A DNA stretch of 64,000 bases. Source: CAWCQC01 sp963819905 (GTDB lineage: Bacteria; Actinomycetota; Thermoleophilia; Gaiellales; Gaiellaceae). This document shows positions 1 to 8,116 of this stretch, piece after piece. The stretch lies in NCBI GenBank assembly GCA_963819905.1, contig CAWFXP010000011.1, positions 73,250 to 137,249 on the forward strand, written 5' to 3'. A model generated the notes under the pieces. The model was not told the DNA's origin and did no database searches. It worked only from the letters and a program-made list of their open reading frames with translations. The first letter of the stretch is position 1. Every line of letters starts with the position of its first letter. The translations under genes and the position numbers were made by a program.

Positions 1-1768
1 CCCGGCCGAAACCACCGCGTAGACGGTCGTCGCCCGCTCCACTGTCGACCGAGTCGTCGCCGGTTCCGGCTGCGATGCGGTCGTCGCCGGCCCCGGTGGT
101 GACGCGGTCGGCTCCCGCTCCCGCGCAGATGATGTCGTTGCCGCCGTTTCCGTCGATCACGTCGTTGCCGCGCCGTGCGCGGATCACGTCGTCGCCTGGC
201 GTGCCGGTGATGACGTCGGCGCCCTGCGTACCCTGGATCGTCGGCGTCAGCCCACAGAGCGTGCGGAACGACGGTTGGGCAATCCGCACCTCGACCGTGC
301 CGGTCGCCGTCAGGAGACCGTCCGTGACCTCGTACGTGAACGAGTCGGACACGGGCGCGCCGGCCGAGGGTGTGTAGCGCACCTTCCCGGCGTCGGGCCC
401 CGTGACGATCAGCTCGGCCGTGCCGTGTGAGGGCGTGCCGACGGACACGACGGCCAGGGTCTGGTCGGCTTCGCCGCTCGGGCCCGGGCGATCGTTGGCG
501 AGCACGTCGACGACGATCGAGGCCCCGATCGAGACGCTGGCGGCGTCGCTCTCGGCGATCGGCGGATCGTTGACGGGCGTGACGGTCACCAGGACCTCGG
601 CCGACTCCGAGCCGCCCTGCCCGTCACCGACGGTGTACTCGAACCCGTCGGGACCGCTGAAGTCCGGGTCGGGCGCGTAGATCACGCTCGTGCCGTCCGG
701 AGAGACGGTGGTCGTGCCGTGTGCGGCACCGTCGGCGGCGCTCACGAGGAGAGGGTCGTCGTCGACGTCGAGGTCGTTGCCGAGGACCGCCACCACGACC
801 GGCATGTCCTCAGCGGTCGTCGCGGCATCGTCCTCTGGCTCGGGATCGTCGTTGACGGGCGTGAGCGTCATCGACACGGTTGCCGTATCGGTCCCACCCC
901 GACCGTCGGAGACGGTGTAGGTGAAGGAGTCGGTGCCGGCGAAGTCGACGTCCGGCCGGTAGCCGACGCCGCCCGGCTCGACCGACGCCGTTCCGTGTGC
1001 CGGTTCGGAGACCGCGGACACGACGAGAGGATCGCCGTCGGCGTCGGAGTCGTTCCCGAGCACCGGGACGACGACGACCGCGTCGTCCTCGTCCGCGGTG
1101 GCGGCGTCGTCGGCCGCCTCCGGCGGCGTGTTCTCTCCGCCGCCGCCCCCGCCGCCGCCCCCACCGCCACCGGTGAACGAATGGCTGCCGAGCCCGTCGA
1201 AGCTGTCGAGCGGGAAGCCGTTCCACTCGAGCGAGGGCACGAAGGCGTCCGCCCCGTTCGCGTCCCCGCTCTCGATCGTCTGCTTGCGGCGGAGGGTGTT
1301 GTCGAGCGTGCTCGCATCGCCGCTACCCCACTCGGAGCCGGGGTCGACTCCGATCTGCCCGAGCACGTCCACGACCGTGCCGTCCCTGCGGAGCGCGACC
1401 GCATCGTTACCCGAGAAGAGGAAGTTCGTGGTCGTCTGGTCTGCGGCTGCCAGGATCGCCGCGACTGCCGTGCTCCGCGCCAGCACGAAGACGTCGCCGC
1501 TCGGCAGGGAGCCGGTCAGTGGGATCGTCGCCGTGGCCGTCGGGCTTCCGTTGGCGAAGATCTGCACGTCGTAGCTCCCGGTCAAGGTCACGGTCGCGCC
1601 GGTTCCGTTGAAGAGCTCGAGCGCCTTGTTGTTGCTCGAGCCTTCGACGTACTCGCTGACGAAGAGCTCGGTCGGAGCGGCCGAGAGGGGTCCCGCGATC
1701 ACCGAGGCGAGGACGCTCACGATCACGAAAAGGGCGGCTCGGAGCCGGGGGCGCAGACGTCGATCCAC
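1..1768 (-). CDS. Secreted lamin-tail / cadherin-like / RTX repeat protein (3' end outside window)
   Basis: Read from GTG 1768, the frame stays open to the left edge (about 589 codons seen). Residues 1-31 form a signal peptide: an arginine-rich n-region, a hydrophobic core and PLSA before the mature part. A lamin-tail-type domain follows (FVSEYVEGSSNNKALELFNG). Next come a run of 12 glycines (plus-strand positions near 1135-1170) and three tandem cadherin-like units, two with VLGND-type starts and one with VLAND. The visible end has RTX calcium-binding repeats such as GDDVI and GNDVIDGNGGNDI. A strong Shine-Dalgarno (AAGGAGG) lies 6 nt before the GTG. This is a calcium-stabilised surface or secreted protein; its ligand is unknown. 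The protein may continue well past the window. Confidence 0.85.
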   Translation of the reverse strand, partial: MDRRLRPRLRAALFVIVSVLASVIAGPLSAAPTELFVSEYVEGSSNNKALELFNGTGATVTLTGSYDVQIFANGSPTATATIPLTGSLPSGDVFVLARSTAVAAILAAADQTTTNFLFSGNDAVALRRDGTVVDVLGQIGVDPGSEWGSGDASTLDNTLRRKQTIESGDANGADAFVPSLEWNGFPLDSFDGLGSHSFTGGGGGGGGGGGGENTPPEAADDAATADEDDAVVVVPVLGNDSDADGDPLVVSAVSEPAHGTASVEPGGVGYRPDVDFAGTDSFTYTVSDGRGGTDTATVSMTLTPVNDDPEPEDDAATTAEDMPVVVAVLGNDLDVDDDPLLVSAADGAAHGTTTVSPDGTSVIYAPDPDFSGPDGFEYTVGDGQGGSESAEVLVTVTPVNDPPIAESDAASVSIGASIVVDVLANDRPGPSGEADQTLAVVSVGTPSHGTAELIVTGPDAGKVRYTPSAGAPVSDSFTYEVTDGLLTATGTVEVRIAQPSFRTLCGLTPTIQGTQGADVITGTPGDDVIRARRGNDVIDGNGGNDIICAGAGADRVTTGAGDDRIAAGTGDDSVDSGAGDDRLRGGFGR

Positions 1769-2516
1769 GATGTTCCTCCTTGGTTCGGGTTCGACCTCCA
1801 CGATCGCGGGGAGAAGCGCGCGTGAGATGCGCGGTTCGTGACGAGACGGTCGCGGGCCCGCGTCGGATCTCGCACCGCGGCTCGAGCGTGACCGACGACG
1901 CCGAGATCTACAGGCTGATCGACCTGGCCGTCGAGGCCGATGGGCGGATCGCCGGGCTGCTCGCGGGGACGAAGGATCCGATCGGCTCGTAGGCGATGGC
2001 GGACGCGGGCGACACCGGGCGAACGAACCCTCCGGCGCTGCGACCGGTCGCCTCGACGCCGTGCGTCGTGAGTTTCTCGCCGTGCTCCGGGTACGTCATC
2101 CCGGCGTCATCTGGACGCTCGTTCCGTCCGACTGCGATCGGGAGCCCGGACAGCCACTACCACTAACAATGTCTCCTAATACAACGTCACTGCCACAAGC
2201 GAATCCGCGCTCGTGCGGGCGTCCGATCAGCCCGGCATGAAGCTGATCTGCGCCGCGCTCGCATCAACGACCGCCGCGACACCGACTAGCAGTAACGCGA
2301 GCGCACAAAGCAGACTGACGCGCTTGACACATGATCTTCTGACCCCTGTCGCCGTCAAGCCAACTAACTGGAATCCCCGTTCCCGAGAACTACGTCCTTC
2401 TACCGTTGCTAGACAGGAGGTGAAGTGTCGCCAACGCAGCCTCGCGGGCGGCGCACCTTGGTCACTGGATCGGCGTTACGATCCGCGAACCCGACCTGAC
2501 CCAGGAGGTGGTTCCG
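1769..2516. other. Gene-poor, lower-GC interval
   Basis: Between the RTX gene and the SnoaL-like gene I see no convincing gene. A 34-codon frame with GTG 1888 on the plus strand ends at 1992 and has normal GC, but has no recognisable family. From about 2140 the base composition is clearly richer in A and T than anything else in the window. A TTGACA at 2324-2329 has no -10 at proper spacing. The 11-mer at 2338-2348 is the reverse complement of half of the palindrome beside the transposase gene at 14609. Confidence 0.5.
2227..2358 (-). CDS. Possible 43-residue signal-peptide-like small ORF
   Basis: The frame from TTG 2358 carries a basic stretch (RRSCVKR), then a long hydrophobic core (LLCALALLLVGVAAVV) and an alanine-rich exit, then stops after eight more residues. 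It looks like an export signal with almost no cargo, in the low-GC stretch. It could be the decayed 5' end of a lost secreted protein, or chance. No ribosome binding site supports the start. Confidence 0.2.
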   Translation of the reverse strand: MTATGVRRSCVKRVSLLCALALLLVGVAAVVDASAAQISFMPG

Positions 2517-2930
2517 ATGGCGGAAGACCTGCAGGCACTCGCACGCCGCGCCTACGCAATCATGAGTAGCGGCGACCTCGACGAGTTGGACGAGATGATG
2601 GCGCCCGCCTTTATCGATCACGATCCCGAACCAGACCAAGCACCTGGCGCTGAGGGCGTCAAGGAGGTTTTTCACCGCATGCGGTCTGCGTTCCCCGACC
2701 TGAAGCTGTCACCCGAGGCGATCTACACGGATGGTGACACCGTGATCGCCCGAGTGCGCATGACCGGCACCCATAACGGCGAGTACTTCGGAATCCCTCC
2801 CACGGGCAAGAGCGTCGACATCACAGGTATCGACATCGTCCGCATCGAGGAGGGCAAGGCTGTGGAACGCTGGGGCGTCTTTGACGGAGTCAACCTGATG
2901 CAGCAGCTCGGGCAGGCCCCGGCTGGCTGA
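2517..2930 (+). CDS. SnoaL-like ester cyclase family protein
   Basis: The 137-residue product has the NTF2-like cone fold signature of the SnoaL/ester-cyclase family. It has an N-terminal helix, DHDPEPDQAPGAEGVKEVF in the first third, RSAFPDL in the middle and TGTHNGEYFGIPPTGK before the last strands. Such proteins are small alpha+beta barrels acting on polyketide-like or unknown substrates; no substrate can be named here. ATG 2517 is chosen over GTG 2508 because AGGAGG at 2503-2508 sits 8 nt ahead of it. The gene is isolated, its codon use is less GC-biased than its neighbours, and it borders a low-GC stretch, so it may have been acquired. Confidence 0.85.
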   Translation: MAEDLQALARRAYAIMSSGDLDELDEMMAPAFIDHDPEPDQAPGAEGVKEVFHRMRSAFPDLKLSPEAIYTDGDTVIARVRMTGTHNGEYFGIPPTGKSVDITGIDIVRIEEGKAVERWGVFDGVNLMQQLGQAPAG

Positions 2931-2960
2931 CGGCCCGCAGGCAGCCGGAGTCCTGCTCGG

Positions 2961-2966
2961 TAGAAT
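2961..2966 (+). promoter_or_regulatory. -10 element for ruvX operon
   Basis: TAGAAT ends 9 nt before the ruvX GTG. No TTGACA-like -35 is visible upstream. It would start transcription at or just before the start codon of the ruvX-mltG-aro block. Confidence 0.5.
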
Positions 2967-2975
2967 CCGGCGTTC

Positions 2976-3383
2976 GTGAAGGTCCTCGCCCTCGACTACG
3001 GATCGGCGCGGACCGGCGTCGCGATCTCCGATCCGAGCGGCACCGTCGCGCGGCCGCTCGAGGTCGTTGCCCGCGCGGGCTCGGACGAGGGGCGGCGGCG
3101 GCTCGTCGAGATCGTCGAGGAGGAGGGCGCCGAGCTCGTCGTCGTCGGGATGCCGCTCACGCTTCGCGGCGAGCACGGTGCCCAGGCCGAGGAGACAGAG
3201 GCGTTCGTCGAGTCGCTGCGGTCGGCGGTTCGCGTTCCCGTCGAGACCTTCGACGAGCGCTTCACGACGAGCCTGGCGCGCTCGGGGAACACGGGGGCGG
3301 GCCAGCCCCGCTCACCCGAGGATGCGCGCGCCGCCGCGCACCTGTTGACCGGATACCTGACGTGGACGACCCGCCGGGCCTGA
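2976..3383 (+). CDS. ruvX: RuvX/YqgF family putative pre-16S rRNA nuclease
   Basis: The 135-residue RNase H-fold protein has the family motifs LDYGSARTGVAISD at the N-terminus, DERFTT at about residue 90 and a C-terminal SPEDARAAAHLL carrying the last acidic residue. The family matures the 5' end of 16S rRNA (YqgF) and was first described as a Holliday-junction resolvase. It opens a run of overlapping genes: its last 22 nt overlap mltG, so translation is probably coupled. The ruvX-mltG-aroE order is common in Gram-positive bacteria. The length matches the family. Confidence 0.93.
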   Translation: MKVLALDYGSARTGVAISDPSGTVARPLEVVARAGSDEGRRRLVEIVEEEGAELVVVGMPLTLRGEHGAQAEETEAFVESLRSAVRVPVETFDERFTTSLARSGNTGAGQPRSPEDARAAAHLLTGYLTWTTRRA

Positions 3384-4303
3384 CTCCCGAGGCGCGTGAG
3401 AGGCCGCCCGCGGCACCGGAACGTCGGGAGTACCGCCGTCACCGGCCCTCGCACGCGCTTCCCATCGTGCTCGGGATCCTGCTCGGCGCAGCCGCGATCG
3501 CGATCGCGGTCGTCGTGCTTCGCAGCTCAGGCGACGACTCGGCTGCGGCGACGACGAGCGCGGACACGCCGGTGCCGGCGCTGCCGACGCTCAAGATCGT
3601 CTTCCCGGAGGGTTTCACCCGCGAGGAGATGGCCAGGCGGATCGGGGCCGTCAACGGGATCGCGAAGGAAGAGCGGGGCCTCGAGACGGCGCTCGTGCCG
3701 AAGGAGTACCTCGCCGAGACGCGGCGCTCGCCGATTCCGGCCGAGTTCGGCGCGGAGAGAAGGCGCCTGCCGCTCGAAGGGTTCCTCTTCCCGGCGACCT
3801 ACGAGTTCACGACGGCGACGACCGCCGGCGAGCTCGTCGAGCTCCAGCTGGCCGCCTTCCGCCGGGCCTGGTCGCAGGTCGACCTCAGGGCGGCGGAGAA
3901 GCGCAACCTGACGCCCTACGACGTGCTGATCATCGCGTCCATGATCGAGGCCGAGGTCAGGGTGGCGAAGGAGCGCGCTCTCGTCGCGGCGGTCATCTAC
4001 AACCGCCTCCGCGCCGGGATGACACTCGGTATCGACTCGACGATCCGCTACGGGCTCGACATCCCGCCCGACGAGTCGATAACGCAGAGTCAGCTCGAGC
4101 AGGAGAACCCCTACAACACCCGTCTGAACACGGGGCTGCCGCCGACGCCGATCGGGAACCCGGGGCTCGCCTCGATGAAGGCGGCGGCGAAGCCCGCGGC
4201 CGTCGACTACATCTACTTCGCCCGCAAGAAGGACTGCAAGACGCACTTCTTCACCGAGAGCCAGGAGGAGTTCCTCGCGTTCCTGGACGGGCCACGGTGC
4301 TAG
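3362..4303 (+). CDS. mltG: Endolytic murein transglycosylase MltG
   Basis: The product has 313 residues: a proline/arginine-rich cytoplasmic tail, one membrane segment at about 32-54, a low-complexity linker, then the YceG/MltG domain. The catalytic glutamate lies in ASMIEAEV near residue 200. TLGIDSTIRYGL and NTRLNTGLPPTPIGNPG are family hallmarks. MltG cuts nascent glycan strands next to peptidoglycan synthases at the outer face of the membrane. It starts at a GTG inside ruvX, and its stop overlaps the aroE start by 7 nt. Confidence 0.93.
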   Translation: MDDPPGLTPEARERPPAAPERREYRRHRPSHALPIVLGILLGAAAIAIAVVVLRSSGDDSAAATTSADTPVPALPTLKIVFPEGFTREEMARRIGAVNGIAKEERGLETALVPKEYLAETRRSPIPAEFGAERRRLPLEGFLFPATYEFTTATTAGELVELQLAAFRRAWSQVDLRAAEKRNLTPYDVLIIASMIEAEVRVAKERALVAAVIYNRLRAGMTLGIDSTIRYGLDIPPDESITQSQLEQENPYNTRLNTGLPPTPIGNPGLASMKAAAKPAAVDYIYFARKKDCKTHFFTESQEEFLAFLDGPRC

Positions 4304-5106
4304 AGCACGTCTCGGGCGCGACGCGCCTGGTCGGCATCCTCGGGCACCCCGTCTCGCACTCGCTCTCGCCGCGCATGCAGAACGCCGGGTTCGCCGCCGC
4401 CGGGCTCGACTGGGCGTACGTCCCGCTTCCGTGCGAGCCGGACCGCTTGCGGGACGCCGTCCGAGGTCTCGTCGCGCTCGAGTTCGCAGGCGCCAACGTG
4501 ACCATCCCGCACAAGACCGACGTGCTCGCGTTCTGCGACGAGGTCGACGACGTCGCGCTGCGGGCGGCGTCGGCGAACACCATCGTCGTCCGGAACGGCC
4601 GCGTGCTCGGCTCGAGCACCGACGGCCTGGCCGTCACCGGCGCGGTCGACGCCCGCGAGGCCCGAGCCCTCGTGCTCGGGGCCGGCGGCGCCGCCCAGGC
4701 CGTCGCGACCGCGCTGGTCGAGGCGGGCGCGGCGGCCATTCGCGTCGCCGCCCGCCGCCCGGAAGGCGCCGAGCGCCTGGTCGCGCACCTGAGCGGGATC
4801 TTCCCCGGCGCAGACGTCGCGACCGCGGCCTGGCCGGCGGACCCTGCCGAGGCGACGCTCCTCGTCAACGCGACGCCGCTCCGTGAGGAGCTCGTCGCTC
4901 TGCCGCAGGCGGGGCAGCAGGTCGTCGACCTCGCCTACCGGGCCGACGGCCTCGCCACCGCGCTCGTGGCCGCCGCTCGGGAAGCGGGCTGCGCCGTCGT
5001 CGTCGACGGGCTCGAGATCCTCGTCCGCCAGGGCGCCGCCTCGTTCGAGCGCTGGACCGGCGTTCCGGCTCCCGTGGAGGCGATGCGCGCGGCGCTGGCT
5101 GCATAG
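4297..5106 (+). CDS. aroE: Shikimate dehydrogenase
   Basis: The 269-residue enzyme reduces 3-dehydroshikimate to shikimate with NADPH. GHPVSHSLSPRMQNAGF binds substrate, the catalytic lysine is in NVTIPHKTD (about residue 71) and the partner aspartate is in STDG. The nucleotide-binding loop is GAGGAAQAV. It begins at GTG 4297, inside the end of mltG. It is the first of four shikimate-pathway genes that are contiguous here. Confidence 0.95.
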   Translation: MLEHVSGATRLVGILGHPVSHSLSPRMQNAGFAAAGLDWAYVPLPCEPDRLRDAVRGLVALEFAGANVTIPHKTDVLAFCDEVDDVALRAASANTIVVRNGRVLGSSTDGLAVTGAVDAREARALVLGAGGAAQAVATALVEAGAAAIRVAARRPEGAERLVAHLSGIFPGADVATAAWPADPAEATLLVNATPLREELVALPQAGQQVVDLAYRADGLATALVAAAREAGCAVVVDGLEILVRQGAASFERWTGVPAPVEAMRAALAA

Positions 5107-5116
5107 GCTATCCGCG

Positions 5117-6229
5117 ATGACGCTGACGCTGACCACGGCCGGCGAGTCCCACGGCCCGGGGCTTGTCGCGATCGTCACGGGCCTCCCGGCGGGGCTCGTC
5201 CTCGACCGAGAGGCCATGGATGCGGACCTCCGGCGACGCCAGCAGGGATACGGCCGCAGCCCGCGCCAGCAGATCGAGACGGACGAGGTCGAGGTCATGA
5301 CCGGCCTCCGGCAGGGGCGGACGCTCGGAACGCCGCTCACGCTGGTCGTCCGCAACCGTGACCACAAGAACTGGACGTACGGCATGAGCCCGTGGCCTCC
5401 CGACGGCGAGCCGCACGGCAAGGGCACGAAGGAGGTCACGCTCCCGCGTCCCGGGCATGCCGACCTCGCGGGCGTGATGAAGTACGACCTGCGCGACGTC
5501 CGCGACGCGCTCGAACGGGCGAGCGCCCGTCACACCGCCGCGATCGTGGCGGCCGGCTCGGTCGCGAGGGCCTTGCTCTCGCAGATCGGAATCGCAGTCG
5601 AGGGCTCGGTGCTCGAGGTGGGAGGCGCCCGCGGGGCCGACGGCATCCGCGAGGCGATCGACGCCGCCCGGGCGGAACGCGACACGCTCGGCGGGATCGT
5701 CGAGGTCAGGGCCACCGGCGTCCCGCCGGGACTGGGGTCCTACGCGACGAAGGCCGACCGGCTCGACGCGCGGCTTGCCTGGACGGTGCTCGGGACCCAG
5801 GCCGTGAAGGGCGTCGAGATCGGCGACGGCTTCGCGCTCGCGTCGCTGCGCGGCTCGGAGGCCCACGACGAGATCTTCCGGGACGGGGACGGCTTCTACC
5901 GCGAGACGAACCACGCCGGCGGGATCGAAGCCGGGATCTCGAACGGCCAGGACGTCGTCGTGCGGGCGGCCATGAAGCCGCTGCCGACCCTCATGCGCCC
6001 GCTCCGCTCGGTCGACCTGGCGACGGGCGACCCCGCGTCGGCGCTCGTCGAGCGCTCGGACGTCTGCGCGATCGAGGCGCTCGCGGTCGTCGCGGAGGCC
6101 GCAGTCGCGTTCGAGCTGGCGGCCGCCGCCCGGGAGAAGTTCGGCGGCGACTCCGTCGGCGACTTCGTCGCGGCGCACCGCGCCTACGTCGAGCGGATCG
6201 CATGGGCCCCGCGCACGGTCGTCACCTAG
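5117..6229 (+). CDS. aroC: Chorismate synthase
   Basis: The 370-residue enzyme removes phosphate from EPSP to give chorismate and needs reduced FMN. Signatures seen are GESHGPGL at the N-terminus, RRQQGYGRSPRQQIETDEV, RPGHADLAGVMKY and RASARHTAAIVAAG. ATG 5117 is chosen because family homology starts exactly there; the frame is open further upstream but that part is antifamily sequence overlapping aroE. Only 10 nt separate it from aroE, and it overlaps the next gene by 28 nt. Confidence 0.95.
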   Translation: MTLTLTTAGESHGPGLVAIVTGLPAGLVLDREAMDADLRRRQQGYGRSPRQQIETDEVEVMTGLRQGRTLGTPLTLVVRNRDHKNWTYGMSPWPPDGEPHGKGTKEVTLPRPGHADLAGVMKYDLRDVRDALERASARHTAAIVAAGSVARALLSQIGIAVEGSVLEVGGARGADGIREAIDAARAERDTLGGIVEVRATGVPPGLGSYATKADRLDARLAWTVLGTQAVKGVEIGDGFALASLRGSEAHDEIFRDGDGFYRETNHAGGIEAGISNGQDVVVRAAMKPLPTLMRPLRSVDLATGDPASALVERSDVCAIEALAVVAEAAVAFELAAAAREKFGGDSVGDFVAAHRAYVERIAWAPRTVVT

Positions 6230-7641
6230 CGCTCGTCGGCTTCATGGGGGCCGGCAAGTCGACCGCCGGCGCCGAGGTCGCGCGCCTGCTCGAGCGTCCG
6301 TTCGTCGACGTCGACGCCGAGCTCGAGTCCCGCCACGGTCTCAGCATCCCCGCCCTCTTCGATCGGGACGGCGAGGCCCGGTTCCGGGAGATCGAGAGCG
6401 AGGCGACCCGCGAGCTGCTCGCCGTCCGCGAACCGGCCGTGCTCGCGCTCGGCGGGGGAGCGCTGGGGCGGGCAGAGACGCGCGAAGCGCTCCACGAGCA
6501 CGCGTTCACGATCTGGCTCGACGTGGGTGTCGACGAGTCGTGGCGGCGCGTCAGGCGAAGCGACCGGCCGCTCGCCCGTGACGAGGAGCGGTTCCGTCGG
6601 CTGTACGAGGAGCGACGCGCGACCTACGCCGAGGCTGCCGACGCGGTCACTGCGGGGGTGGACGGCGTCCTCCTGGCCGCGGGCGGAATCGTCGTCGAGC
6701 GCGGAGCGCTCGCGCGTCTCGAGGAGCTCGTCCCGGGAAGCGGGCAGCTGGCGCTGATCGCCGACGAGGGCGTTCTTCCGCTCCACCGGCCGGAGCTCGG
6801 CGAGCGCCTGACGTCGTCCCACACCGTCCCCTCGGGCGAGCGTGCGAAATCGCTGGACGTCTGCGCGAGGCTCTGGGACGAGTTGCAGCTCGACCGTTCG
6901 GGCACGGTGGTGGCGCTGGGCGGGGGCACGACGACCGACGTGGCCGGGTTCGTCGCGGCGACGTATCTCCGCGGCGTCCGCTGGGTGCCGGTGCCCTCGA
7001 CGCTGGTCGGCCAGGTCGATGCGGCCATCGGCGGCAAGACCGGGATCGACCTCGAGCACGGCAAGAACCTGGTCGGCGCGTTCCATCCGCCCGCCCGGGT
7101 GGTGATCGACCCGAGCCTGCTCGAGACACTCCCGCCCGCCCTGCGCGCCGAGGGGATGGCCGAGGTTGTCAAGACCGGGCTGCTCGCCGGCCGGGAGGTC
7201 TGGCGCCTCGACGACGACGGGATCGTGCGGGCCTGCGCCGCATTCAAGGCCTCGGTCGTGCTTGCGGATCCGACCGAGCAGGGGCGGCGGACGATCCTCA
7301 ACCTCGGTCACACGTTCGCGCACGGGCTCGAGGCGGCGGGCGGCTACAAGGGCCCGACGCACGGCCAGGCTGTGGCGCTCGGGCTCCGCGCCGCGCTCCG
7401 TCTCTCGATCCGCCACCTGGGGCTCGACGCAGGCGTCCTCGAGAAGGTCGAGGCGCTCTTGCCCTGCGAGCCCGCCCGTGTCGATCCCGAGGCCGCCTGG
7501 GAGGCCATGGCCCGCGACAAGAAGGCGCTCGCGGGCCGCGTGCGGCTCGTCCTCCTCGAAGCGCCCGGCGCGCCGGTCTTCCCGGTCGAGCTGCCCGCGG
7601 AGGAGGTTCGGGCCGAGGTCGGGCGCCTCGCCCAGTCCTGA
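6202..7641 (+). CDS. aroKB: Fused shikimate kinase - 3-dehydroquinate synthase (AroK-AroB)
   Basis: One 479-residue reading frame carries two shikimate-pathway enzymes. Residues 10-165 are shikimate kinase, with Walker A GFMGAGKST, the DVDAELE acidic motif and the LGGGAL loop. Residues 175-479 are the NAD-dependent dehydroquinate synthase, with VVALGGGTTTDVAGF, the PSTLVGQVDAAIGGKTG stretch, LRAEGMAEVVK and the zinc-ligand segment LNLGHTFAHGLE. AroB works at step 2 and AroK at step 5 of the pathway, so the fusion is for co-expression rather than direct channelling. No stop or start separates the halves. Similar fusions are known in Thermotoga. Confidence 0.93.
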   Translation: MGPAHGRHLALVGFMGAGKSTAGAEVARLLERPFVDVDAELESRHGLSIPALFDRDGEARFREIESEATRELLAVREPAVLALGGGALGRAETREALHEHAFTIWLDVGVDESWRRVRRSDRPLARDEERFRRLYEERRATYAEAADAVTAGVDGVLLAAGGIVVERGALARLEELVPGSGQLALIADEGVLPLHRPELGERLTSSHTVPSGERAKSLDVCARLWDELQLDRSGTVVALGGGTTTDVAGFVAATYLRGVRWVPVPSTLVGQVDAAIGGKTGIDLEHGKNLVGAFHPPARVVIDPSLLETLPPALRAEGMAEVVKTGLLAGREVWRLDDDGIVRACAAFKASVVLADPTEQGRRTILNLGHTFAHGLEAAGGYKGPTHGQAVALGLRAALRLSIRHLGLDAGVLEKVEALLPCEPARVDPEAAWEAMARDKKALAGRVRLVLLEAPGAPVFPVELPAEEVRAEVGRLAQS

Positions 7642-7672
7642 GCCCCCGGTTCGTCCGAGGGCACGGGCGAAG

Positions 7673-7678
7673 TAGACT
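7673..7678 (+). promoter_or_regulatory. -10 element for aroQ
   Basis: TAGACT lies 9 nt before the aroQ GTG, in the 46-nt gap after aroKB. This suggests aroQ-pepQ can be transcribed separately from the upstream aro block. Confidence 0.5.
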
Positions 7679-7687
7679 CGCCCGGTC

Positions 7688-8116
7688 GTGCGCATCGCCG
7701 TCCTGAACGGGGTGAACCTGAACGCGCTCGCCGATCGCGACCCGTCGCTCTACGGCGGAATGAGCTACGACGAGCTCGAGACCCGCATCTACGAATGGGC
7801 GATGGAGCTCGACGCGTCCGTGCGGTGCTTCCAGACGAACCACGAGGGCCAGCTCGTCGACTGGTGCCACGAGATCAGGCTCTGGGTCGACGGCGTCGTC
7901 GTCAACCCCGGCGCCTGGACGCACTACAGCTATGCGATCCGCGACGCCATCGAGCTGTTCACGGTGCCCGTGGTCGAGGTGCACCTTTCGAACATCGCCG
8001 AGCGGGAGGAGTGGCGCCGCACCTCCGTGCTCGAGGACGTCGTCTCCCACCGGGTCGTGGGCAAGGGGCCGGAGGGCTACCAGGAGGCGCTCGCCTGGCT
8101 GGCGGGAGCGTCGTGA
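7688..8116 (+). CDS. aroQ: Type II 3-dehydroquinate dehydratase
   Basis: The 142-residue protein is the type II dehydratase that forms 3-dehydroshikimate. It has the N-terminal NGVNLNALADRDPSLYG (catalytic tyrosine and arginine loop), the NPGAWTHYSYAIRDAI histidine motif and the EVHLSNIAEREEWRR substrate loop. Each motif departs slightly from the textbook form (GVNLNALAD instead of GPNLNLLG), but the catalytic residues are present. It starts at GTG 7688 and its stop overlaps the next start by 4 nt. The order aroQ-peptidase-efp is a conserved neighbourhood in Gram-positive genomes. Confidence 0.92.
   Translation: MRIAVLNGVNLNALADRDPSLYGGMSYDELETRIYEWAMELDASVRCFQTNHEGQLVDWCHEIRLWVDGVVVNPGAWTHYSYAIRDAIELFTVPVVEVHLSNIAEREEWRRTSVLEDVVSHRVVGKGPEGYQEALAWLAGAS

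Noticed and set aside
1098..1574. Plus-strand proline-rich frame with a long polyproline run
   Set aside because: It is the antisense of the polyglycine linker in the exported RTX protein, which has signal peptide, ribosome site and recognisable repeats.
2324..2329. TTGACA as a promoter for the SnoaL-like gene
   Set aside because: No -10 hexamer lies 16-18 nt downstream.
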